64,000 nucleotides of DNA from JBBPZK01 sp965219175 (lineage in GTDB: Bacteria; Actinomycetota; Rubrobacteria; Rubrobacterales; Rubrobacteraceae): NCBI GenBank assembly GCA_965219175.1, contig CBDCNI010000001.1:1798001-1862000 (forward strand). The letters are read 5' to 3'. Both the position numbers and the translations under genes were made by a program. Below the pieces are notes generated by a model. The model searched no databases. It was not told the DNA's origin and saw nothing but the letters and a program-made list of their open reading frames with translations. This document shows, piece by piece, positions 57,432 through 64,000 of the stretch (positions within the stretch are counted from its first letter, which is position 1; every line of letters starts with the position of its first letter).

Positions 57432-60400
57432 GCCCTGGTTGCGTGGAGACTCTGGAGAGGATTTACCCGCTGCATGCCGCCTCTTATCTTCGACTCTATC
57501 CCCTGGATGGCGGCTGCTGCGCCCGCGAGGGTGGTTATGCAAGGTACACCGTGCGTGAGGGCTTTACGGCGGATCAGGTACCCGTCCGTTCGCGCCCCCC
57601 GGCCCCACGGAGTATTCACTATAAGGTCCACGCCACCGCCCTCTATAAGCGCGAGTACGTCCTCCCCGAGTTCTCCGATCTTCGGCACTACCGTGACCGG
57701 CAGCCCGTTGTTTTTGAGGACCTCGGCCGTCCCCTCGCTCGCCGCAACCTCGAACCCGAGGTCCGCGAACGCCCGCGCTATCAGGACGACCGCCCGCTTG
57801 TCGCGGTTTGCGACCGATATGTACACCCTCCCCGAGACCGGCAGCGTCTGGCCCGCAGCCGTGAGCGCCTTGGCGAAAGCCCCTCCGAAAGTCCTGTCTA
57901 TCCCCATCGCCTCTCCCGTAGAGCGCATCTCCGGCCCGAGCAACGGGTCGGCATCGGCGAACCTGTCGAATGGGAAGACCGGCGCCTTTACGCTGAAATG
58001 ACCGCTCACCGATGGTCCGAGCCTCATGCCTCGCAGCTTCTCCCCGACCAGCACCCGCGTGGCGACCTTCGCCAGCGGCACGCCCGTCGCCTTGGAGATA
58101 AACGGCACCGTGCGCGAGGCGCGCGGGTTGCACTCGATCACCATCACGCTGTCGCCCCTCACCACGTACTGCACGTTCATAAGCCCGACGACCCCGACAG
58201 CCAACGCCAGCCGCCGCGTGTACTCCTCTATCCGATCCAAGAGCGCCCGGTGCAGCGTGATCGGCGGTGTCACGCAAGAAGAATCGCCGGAATGGACCCC
58301 GGCCTCCTCCACGTGCTCCATGATCCCACCGATATAAACGTCCTCCCCATCCGAAACCGCATCCACGTCCACCTCGACATAATCCTCCATGAACTCGTCT
58401 ATCAGCGTTGGATGATCTGGGCTCGTATCCGCACTGGAGCTGAGGTACAGGTTCAAGTCGTCGTCGTTGTAGACGATCTCCATCCTCCGACCACCGAGGA
58501 CGTAAGAGGGACGAACGACAGCCGGATAGCCCAGTTCGCGGGCGACTTCGCGGGCTTCCTCAGGGGTGCTCGCGGTCCCGAAACGAGGGTGCGGAATTTC
58601 GAGCTCGGTCAGGAGACGCCCGAAGCGGGCCCTGTCTTCCGCCAGGTCTATCGCCTCCGGGGAAGTTCCGAGGATAGTCGTCCCGGCCGCTTCGAGCTCG
58701 CGTGCGAGCTTCAGCGGACTCTGACCGCCGAACTGGAGGATCACACCCTCCGGCTTCTCTCGCCGGATGACCTCCAGAACATGCTCCGCCGAGAGGGGCT
58801 CGAAGTACAGTCGGGTCGATGTATCGTAGTCTGTCGAGACCGTCTCCGGGTTTGAGTTGACCATGACCGCGTCGTAGCCGCTCTCCTTTAGAGCGTAGCT
58901 CGCGTGGACGCATGCGTAATCGAACTCTACGCCCTGCCCGATGCGGTTCGGCCCGCTCCCGAGCACCACGACCGAGGGACCGTCTCCACGTTCAACCTCG
59001 TCCTCAACTTCATAGGTGGAGTAGTAGTACGGCGTGCGCGCGGGGAACTCTCCGGCGCAAGTATCTACCGACTTGTAGGTCGGAACGATGCCAAGAGACT
59101 CCCTGACGCCTCGCACCACTTCTACCGAAGTCCCGGATGCGGCGGCCAGGGTTTCATCCGGCAATCCGAGCTTCTTGGCTTCCCGGAGCGCTTCGGAGTT
59201 TAGGGCGCCCGAGAGTGAGCCCTCGGCCGCCACTATTTTCGCCACTGAGGCTATGAAAAAGGGATCTATGTGGGTGCGGCTGAAGATCTCCGGTATGTCC
59301 ACCCCGGCGCGAAGGGCGTCGAAAACGGCGAAGATCCTGTAGGGGCTTGGTTCGTCCAGGCTCGGTATGATGTCCTGAGGCTCTACCTCTAGTGAAGCCA
59401 TAGCCTTGAGCAGGCTCTCGGTGAATGTCCGGCCTATAGCCATGACTTCCCCTACGGAGTGCATTGTGGTGGTGAGTGTGGGCGGGGTGCCGGGGAACTT
59501 CTCGAAGGTGAAGCGGGGTATCTTTGTTACGACGTAGTCGAGGGCGGGCTCGAAGGAAGCCGGGGTGGCGCGGGTGATGTCGTTTGGGATCTCATCGAGG
59601 GCATAACCGACGGCGAGCTTGGCGGCTATCTTTGCGATCGGGAACCCCGTCGCCTTGCTCGCCAACGCACTCGACCGCGAAACACGAGGGTTCATCTCTA
59701 TCACGTAGAAGTCATCGCTCTCCGGGTCCACCGCAAACTGGATGTTGGATCCTCCGGTCTGAACTCCAATTTCACGTATTATGCGTAAAGACGCGGAGCG
59801 GAGGGTTTGGTATTGGCGATCCGAGAGGGTCTGTGCAGGGGCTACGGTGATTGAGTCTCCGGTATGGACGCCCATCGGGTCAACGTTCTCGATGGAACAA
59901 ATGATAACCACGTTGTCCGCGAGGTCGCGCATCACCTCCAGCTCGAACTCTTTCCAACCGGCGACGCTCTTCTCGACGAGCACACTCTTGACGGGGCTCG
60001 CGTCCAAACCCTCCGTCACCGCACGGTGGAGTTGCGCTGAGTCCTGAACGACGGCGCCGCCCTTGCCCCCCAGCGTGAAGCTCGGACGCACTATTAGAGG
60101 AAAGCCTAGCTGCTCCGTGGTTTCCAGTATTTCGGAGGTTTTGTGTATTATGCGGCTCTCTGGGACTTTAAGGCCGATCCGGTCCATCGCTTCGCGGAAG
60201 AGTTGGCGGTCTTCGGCTTTGCGGATCGAGTCTACGGAAGCGCCGAGGAGTTCTACGTCCAGCTCGTCGAGGATACCGGAGTCGTGGAGTTCGATGGCGA
60301 GGTTGAGTGCGGTCTGGCCTCCGAGGGTCGGGAGGAGGGCGTCGGGGCGTTCGCGGCGCAGTATCTCCGAGAGCGTTTCGACGGTCAGGGGTTCGACGTA

Positions 60401-60592
60401 GGTTGCGTCGGCGACTTCCGGGTCGGTCATGATGGTGGCGGGGTTCGAGTTCACGAGGACGACGCGGTAGCCTTCTTCTCGCAGCGCCCGGCAAGCCTGG
60501 GTGCCGGAGTAGTCGAACTCGGCAGCCTGTCCGATGACTATTGGCCCGGAACCGATGATCAGGACGCTGGATATGTCGTCGCGGCGCGGCAA
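57428..60592 (-). CDS. carB: Carbamoyl-phosphate synthase large subunit
   Basis: The 1054-aa enzyme has two ATP-grasp halves (GSGPIVIGQAAEFDYSGTQACRAL and GSGPNRIGQGVEFDYACVHASYALK open each) and a C-terminal MGS-like allosteric domain. It makes carbamoyl phosphate for PyrB and arginine synthesis. Two CATAATAC motifs lie in its N-terminal half. It follows carA by 2 bases. Confidence 0.97.
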   Translation of the reverse strand: MPRRDDISSVLIIGSGPIVIGQAAEFDYSGTQACRALREEGYRVVLVNSNPATIMTDPEVADATYVEPLTVETLSEILRRERPDALLPTLGGQTALNLAIELHDSGILDELDVELLGASVDSIRKAEDRQLFREAMDRIGLKVPESRIIHKTSEILETTEQLGFPLIVRPSFTLGGKGGAVVQDSAQLHRAVTEGLDASPVKSVLVEKSVAGWKEFELEVMRDLADNVVIICSIENVDPMGVHTGDSITVAPAQTLSDRQYQTLRSASLRIIREIGVQTGGSNIQFAVDPESDDFYVIEMNPRVSRSSALASKATGFPIAKIAAKLAVGYALDEIPNDITRATPASFEPALDYVVTKIPRFTFEKFPGTPPTLTTTMHSVGEVMAIGRTFTESLLKAMASLEVEPQDIIPSLDEPSPYRIFAVFDALRAGVDIPEIFSRTHIDPFFIASVAKIVAAEGSLSGALNSEALREAKKLGLPDETLAAASGTSVEVVRGVRESLGIVPTYKSVDTCAGEFPARTPYYYSTYEVEDEVERGDGPSVVVLGSGPNRIGQGVEFDYACVHASYALKESGYDAVMVNSNPETVSTDYDTSTRLYFEPLSAEHVLEVIRREKPEGVILQFGGQSPLKLARELEAAGTTILGTSPEAIDLAEDRARFGRLLTELEIPHPRFGTASTPEEAREVARELGYPAVVRPSYVLGGRRMEIVYNDDDLNLYLSSSADTSPDHPTLIDEFMEDYVEVDVDAVSDGEDVYIGGIMEHVEEAGVHSGDSSCVTPPITLHRALLDRIEEYTRRLALAVGVVGLMNVQYVVRGDSVMVIECNPRASRTVPFISKATGVPLAKVATRVLVGEKLRGMRLGPSVSGHFSVKAPVFPFDRFADADPLLGPEMRSTGEAMGIDRTFGGAFAKALTAAGQTLPVSGRVYISVANRDKRAVVLIARAFADLGFEVAASEGTAEVLKNNGLPVTVVPKIGELGEDVLALIEGGGVDLIVNTPWGRGARTDGYLIRRKALTHGVPCITTLAGAAAAIQGIESKIRGGMQRVNPLQSLHATRA
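59776..59783 (-). repeat. CATAATAC motif, copy 7 (in carB)
   Basis: GTATTATG on plus (CGCATAATAC on minus, read R-I-I-R). To the right, 59784-59840 has 26 G and 9 C; to the left, 59711-59770 has 20 C and 14 G. Confidence 0.6.
60145..60152 (-). repeat. CATAATAC motif, copy 8 (in carB)
   Basis: GTATTATG on plus (CGCATAATAC on minus, read R-I-I-H). C-rich sequence ends about 35 bases to its left and G-rich sequence follows on the right. Confidence 0.5.
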
Positions 60593-60594
60593 GG

Positions 60595-61710
60595 CTAGGC
60601 CGGAGCCTTCTGCGAAACGCTCTCCACGAAACCATCGAAGAGATAGCCCGAATCACGCGGTCCGGGGCTAGATTCGGGATGGTACTGGACGCTCCAGGCA
60701 AGCAAGTCAGTGGCGGCGATTCCTTCCACCGTACCGTCGTAGAGGTTCCGGTGGGTCAACTCGACGCCGTCCGGGAACGTCTCGCCGTCCACCGCGAAAC
60801 CGTGGTTCTGGCTGGTTATCTCTATGCGGTTGGTAGCGAGGTTGCGTACCGGGTGATTCGCGCCGTGATGTCCGAAAGGCATCTTGTACGTCTCGCAACC
60901 GAGCGCGAGGCCGAGTAGTTGGTGTCCGAGGCAGATCCCAAACACCGGCACCTCCCCGAGCAAGGGCCGCAGGTTGTCGACGGCTTTGTCGAGGGCCGCA
61001 GGGTCCCCCGGACCATTTGAGAGGAACACGCCGTCTGGTTTCTCTTCCAAGACTTCCGATGCGCCCGTCGAGCTGGGCATCGCCAGGACCGAAGCTCCCC
61101 GGCTCCGCAGTTCTTTGTAGATGGAGCCTTTCACGCCGTAGTCAAGGGCGACGACCCGGCAGACCTCCTCGCCGAAGGCCGGCAGAAGCACGGGTTCCGT
61201 AAGCTCCGAGCCGGTCGAGGCGAGATCCAGGCCGGCCATTTCGGGATGAGCGTTCGCCTTGTCGCGCAGGGAAGCCACGTCGTTCTCGACGGTCGAGATA
61301 ACCCCCCGCATCGAACCTTTATCCCGGAGATGTCGGGTCAGGGCGCGGGTATCGAGACCTTCGATACCTAGGACTCCGGTTTCGTCGAGGAGTTCGGCGA
61401 GGGAGCGTTGGCTGGCCCAGTTGCTGTAGTAAGGGGTGTACTCGCGCACGATCACGGCTGCGGCCTGGATTTTTTGGGACTCTTCGTCGCCTGGGATGAC
61501 ACCGTAATTTCCTATGAGCGGATAGGTGAAAACGACGATCTGACCTCTGTAGGAAGGGTCGGTAAGGGTCTCCTGGTAACCGACCATGCTGGTCGTGAAG
61601 ACGACCTCACCCGCCACCTCGCCCTCTCCGGCGAAGCTCCATCCTTCGAAGACGACGCCGTCCTCCAGTACGACCGTCGTCCGGCTCCGCCCCGCGCTAC
61701 CGTACTCCAA
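60595..61710 (-). CDS. carA: Carbamoyl-phosphate synthase small subunit
   Basis: Glutamine amidotransferase subunit, 371 aa, with the N-terminal domain (VVLEDGVVFEGWSFAGEGEVAGEVVFTTSMVGYQE in pieces) and the class I amidotransferase nucleophile in VFGICLGHQLLGLALG. TTG 61710 is preferred because GGAG lies 6 bases upstream; it overlaps the pyrC stop by 14 bases. A longer start at 61749 lies deeper in pyrC. Confidence 0.94.
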   Translation of the reverse strand: MEYGSAGRSRTTVVLEDGVVFEGWSFAGEGEVAGEVVFTTSMVGYQETLTDPSYRGQIVVFTYPLIGNYGVIPGDEESQKIQAAAVIVREYTPYYSNWASQRSLAELLDETGVLGIEGLDTRALTRHLRDKGSMRGVISTVENDVASLRDKANAHPEMAGLDLASTGSELTEPVLLPAFGEEVCRVVALDYGVKGSIYKELRSRGASVLAMPSSTGASEVLEEKPDGVFLSNGPGDPAALDKAVDNLRPLLGEVPVFGICLGHQLLGLALGCETYKMPFGHHGANHPVRNLATNRIEITSQNHGFAVDGETFPDGVELTHRNLYDGTVEGIAATDLLAWSVQYHPESSPGPRDSGYLFDGFVESVSQKAPA

Positions 61711-62983
61711 GCTCCGCTCCAGTCCTGTCGTGTACCAAATCTCCACCAACTATAGTAACCGCCACGCGGCCCGTTAACTTTTTGCCGAGGAAAGGACTGT
61801 TCCAGGAGCGACTCACGAGCGTCTCCCGACTCACCATCCACTCTTCCGAGAGGTCCACGAGCGCGAGGTCGGCCGGGGCTCCGACGGCTACGCGTCCCGT
61901 CCCTCCGACCCAGCCCCCCGGAGCGCAACTCATAGCCTCGATCAAACGCGAAAGCGGCAGCTTTCCTTCCAGCACCAACTCCGTGTACAGTGCCGAAAAC
62001 GCCGTCTCCTGGCCGAGTAGACCGGGAGCCGCTTCTTCGAGCGGAAGCTCCTTCTCCTCGGAAGCGTGCGGCGCGTGATCCGTCGCCACGAAGTCAAGGA
62101 CACCATCCCGCAAAGCCTCCCGAACGCCTTGCAGATCTCTCTCGGGCCGCAAGGGTGGATTGACCCGGTACATTCCGTCCAGGGTGGCGACCAACTCGTC
62201 GGTGAGCGTCAGGTGGTGTGGCGTCGTGTCGGCGGTGACGTCCGCCCGGTCCTTGAAGAAAGCGACCAGGGCCGCCGAGAGGGCGGTCGAAACGTGGGTG
62301 ATGTGGACCTTCGCCCCGGTTTCGGAGGCGAGGATCAAAGCCGTCGCCGTCGCCGCGTCCTCGGCGCTCGCCGGGGAGCCGGGGACGCCGGCTAGTGCCG
62401 CCGCTGCACCATCGTGTACGACGCCGGTGACGAGCGTGTGGTCTTCGCAGTGCAGGATCACCGGAAGCCCCGCCGAGCGGGCGTACAGCATCCCGTTGCG
62501 CAGCACCCCGGCTGAGGCGGTCCCGAGCCCGTCGTCCGAGACGCAGAAAGCCCCGGCTTCTTTCAGGAGGCGCATCTCGGTAAGACGCTCGCCTTTCAAA
62601 CCGGCGTGGAGGGCGGCTGAGACGTAAGCCCGGACCCGCGACTCCTGCTCGATGCGCCGCACTAGACCGCTGACTATGACCGGCTTATCCACGATTGGGT
62701 CCGTATTCGGCATCATGACGACGCTCGTAAAACCACCGGCCGCCGCCGCCGCCGAGCCCGTTTCTATCGTCTCCTCGTCTTCACGGCCTGGGGTGCGCCA
62801 GTGGGCGTGCACGTCCACGAATCCGGGGAACAAGAGCAGGCCGTCGGCGTCGATCTCTCGCCCGCCCCGGAGGTCTTCCCCGATCTCCGAGATGCGCCCC
62901 CCGGAGATCCGGACGTCCGTAGTGCGGTCGAGTTCTGAACTCGGGTCCAGGACGTGCGCGTGACGGATGAGCAGCTCGCTCAC
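61697..62983 (-). CDS. pyrC: Dihydroorotase
   Basis: Closes carbamoyl aspartate to dihydroorotate. The 428-aa amidohydrolase has the metal ligands in DVHAHWRTPG, the GGFTSVVMMPNTDP signature, ITHVSTALSAAL and ATDHAPHASEEK. Start overlaps pyrB by 4 bases. Confidence 0.95.
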   Translation of the reverse strand: MSELLIRHAHVLDPSSELDRTTDVRISGGRISEIGEDLRGGREIDADGLLLFPGFVDVHAHWRTPGREDEETIETGSAAAAAGGFTSVVMMPNTDPIVDKPVIVSGLVRRIEQESRVRAYVSAALHAGLKGERLTEMRLLKEAGAFCVSDDGLGTASAGVLRNGMLYARSAGLPVILHCEDHTLVTGVVHDGAAAALAGVPGSPASAEDAATATALILASETGAKVHITHVSTALSAALVAFFKDRADVTADTTPHHLTLTDELVATLDGMYRVNPPLRPERDLQGVREALRDGVLDFVATDHAPHASEEKELPLEEAAPGLLGQETAFSALYTELVLEGKLPLSRLIEAMSCAPGGWVGGTGRVAVGAPADLALVDLSEEWMVSRETLVSRSWNSPFLGKKLTGRVAVTIVGGDLVHDRTGAELGVR

Positions 62984-63897
62984 GCCGCGACTTCCTGGAC
63001 GACGCCGGTCGCCAGCGCCAGGACCGCTGAGCGAACCGCGATACCGGCCGCGACCTGGGCGGGGATCAGGGAAGCTCTGTCCAGCACCACGTCCCCGGAG
63101 ATCTCCACCCCGCGATTAACCGGACCAGGGTGCATCAACTGAACTCCCGGCAACAAGTGCCTGCGCGAGACACCGTAATAGGCTGCGTACTCGGCCACAG
63201 ACGGCACGCGGGCTCCGGCCATCCTTTCTTTCTGGAGACGGAGCAGATACAGGACGTCCGCCCCCCACTCCAGCGCCTCGTCAACCGAGGAGAGCTCCGG
63301 CAGGTCCCAGGCTTCCGCCTCGCTTGGCAACAGGGTAAGAGGCGCGACCAGCGAGACATCCATCCCGGCGGCCTTGAAAGCCGGGATAACACTGCGCGCC
63401 ACCCGGCTGTGCAGGATGTCTCCGGCGATGGCGACTTTCTTTCCGACCAACTCGTCGAAGCCGCCCGACGCCTCGCTGAGGGCGTACAGGTCGAGCAGCG
63501 CTTGCGTCGGGTGCTGGCCGCAGCCGTCGCCCGCGTTTATGACCGCCGCGTCCGTGTGGCGGGTAGCGAGTGTGGCGGCTCCGGCGGCTGGGTGACGGAT
63601 CACCAGCGCGTCGGCGCCGAGGTTGCTCAGGGTGACGACGGTATCCACGAGCGACTCGCCCTTCGAGATGGCGGAGCCTTTCTCGGACAGGGAGATCACA
63701 TCGGCCCCCGCCCTACGCGCGGCCAACTCGAAGGATGACGCAGTACGTGTCGAAGACTCGAAGAATGCCAGACAAACAGTCTTGTCCTCCAAAGGACGTT
63801 CGACCTTCCCATCGGCGAAGTCCCTCGCGAGATCCAGGACAGAGCGCAAGTCTTCCCGGCTCATCCCGTCAATGGTCAATAGATGCTTACCCTGCAA
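62980..63897 (-). CDS. pyrB: Aspartate carbamoyltransferase catalytic subunit
   Basis: First committed pyrimidine step. The 305-aa enzyme shows FFESSTRTASSFELAARRAGAD, VIRHPAAGA, NAGDGCGQHPTQALLDLY, and HPGPVNRGVE. TTG 63897 overlaps the pyrR stop region. No regulatory PyrI chain follows; control is presumably by PyrR. Confidence 0.96.
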   Translation of the reverse strand: MQGKHLLTIDGMSREDLRSVLDLARDFADGKVERPLEDKTVCLAFFESSTRTASSFELAARRAGADVISLSEKGSAISKGESLVDTVVTLSNLGADALVIRHPAAGAATLATRHTDAAVINAGDGCGQHPTQALLDLYALSEASGGFDELVGKKVAIAGDILHSRVARSVIPAFKAAGMDVSLVAPLTLLPSEAEAWDLPELSSVDEALEWGADVLYLLRLQKERMAGARVPSVAEYAAYYGVSRRHLLPGVQLMHPGPVNRGVEISGDVVLDRASLIPAQVAAGIAVRSAVLALATGVVQEVAA

Positions 63898-64000
63898 CGA
63901 CGATCACCCCATCCTCCCCATCGGTCTCCTCCAGCTTCACCCGCACCCGCTCCCCGCGGGATGTCGGGACGTTTTTCCCGACGTGATCCGCCCTAATCGG
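63887..64000 (-). CDS. pyrR: PyrR C-terminal end (cut by window edge)
   Basis: The last 37 codons of a frame that enters from the right: PIRADHVGKNVPTSRGERV, then a Glu/Asp-rich end ...GVIVVAG and TAA. This matches the conserved C-terminus of PyrR, the UMP-binding attenuation protein/uracil phosphoribosyltransferase of the pyr operon. Its start and the PyrR-binding leader would lie outside the window. Confidence 0.88.
   Translation of the reverse strand, partial: PIRADHVGKNVPTSRGERVRVKLEETDGEDGVIVVAG

Noticed and set aside
1..64000. tRNA, rRNA, CRISPR array, insertion sequence or riboswitch
   Set aside because: No T-loop-like intergenic sequence, repeat-spacer pattern, transposase frame or recognisable riboswitch core was found; intergenic spaces are short, the longest being 223 bases.

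Overview
The window looks like chromosomal DNA from a deep-branching actinobacterium, most likely Rubrobacter or a close relative. The reasons are the actinobacterial gene order (mihF-gmk-rpoZ-coaBC-metK-priA-def-fmt; der-cmk-rluB-scpB-scpA; recA-recX-miaB-miaA-hflX), an actinobacterial integration host factor (mihF), a PriA without helicase motifs, a short single-motif RsiG anti-sigma factor of the kind described from Rubrobacter, and high GC with frequent ATA isoleucine codons. No rRNA, tRNA or CRISPR array was seen, and there is no gene-free stretch over 300 bases.

Layout. (1) Plus strand, 1-13.0 kb: end of RNase J, ftsK, a RodZ-like protein, recA, recX, RNase Y, a MutL-like GHKL ATPase, miaB, miaA, hflX and a RibD-type reductase. 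(2) Minus strand, 13.0-16.8 kb: a tightly packed set rsiG - zinc-ribbon/FHA - MerR - apt - tyrosine recombinase - TIR-domain protein. The last two look like an acquired, possibly anti-phage, pair. (3) 16.9-26.5 kb, minus: der, plsC, cmk, aroA, rluB, scpB, scpA, an alanine-dehydrogenase-like protein lacking two catalytic residues, an unknown gene and pyrG. (4) 26.8-32.5 kb, minus: a complete seven-gene Mrp (Mnh) cation/proton antiporter operon. (5) 32.6-42.3 kb, minus: an FTR1 iron permease with a Fur-like palindrome, recN, nadK, tlyA, a polyprenyl synthase, nusB, efp and aroQ-aroB-aroK-aroC. (6) 42.3-46.9 kb, minus: type IV pilus genes (a disordered membrane protein, pilO, pilN, pilM, pilD, and a NeuD/PglD-like acyltransferase). 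(7) 47.1-54.4 kb, minus: fmt, def, priA, metK, coaBC, rpoZ, gmk, mihF. (8) A plus-strand MFS transporter with a possible leaderless leader peptide. (9) 55.8-64 kb, minus: the pyrimidine operon pyrR(partial)-pyrB-pyrC-carA-carB-pyrK-pyrD.

Two signals stand out beyond ordinary annotation. First, the 8-mer CATAATAC (seven of eight copies extend to CRCATAATAC) occurs at least eight times, always inside genes and on either strand, and the copies sit at or near points where the plus strand switches from C-rich to G-rich. Near-matches mark further such switches. This looks like an undescribed chromosomal element with divergent strand bias. Second, at least four genes (miaA, an unknown gene, mnhG, mnhA) have no usable ATG/GTG/TTG and appear to start at CTG, three of them at a CTGA stop/start overlap.

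Functional links: RsiG binds c-di-GMP and in Rubrobacter the RsiG-WhiG switch is known to control type IV pili, and both rsiG and a pilus gene block lie in this window. Several conserved enzymes here carry a degenerate half or active site (PriA helicase motifs, the CoaC half of CoaBC, the Ald-like protein).
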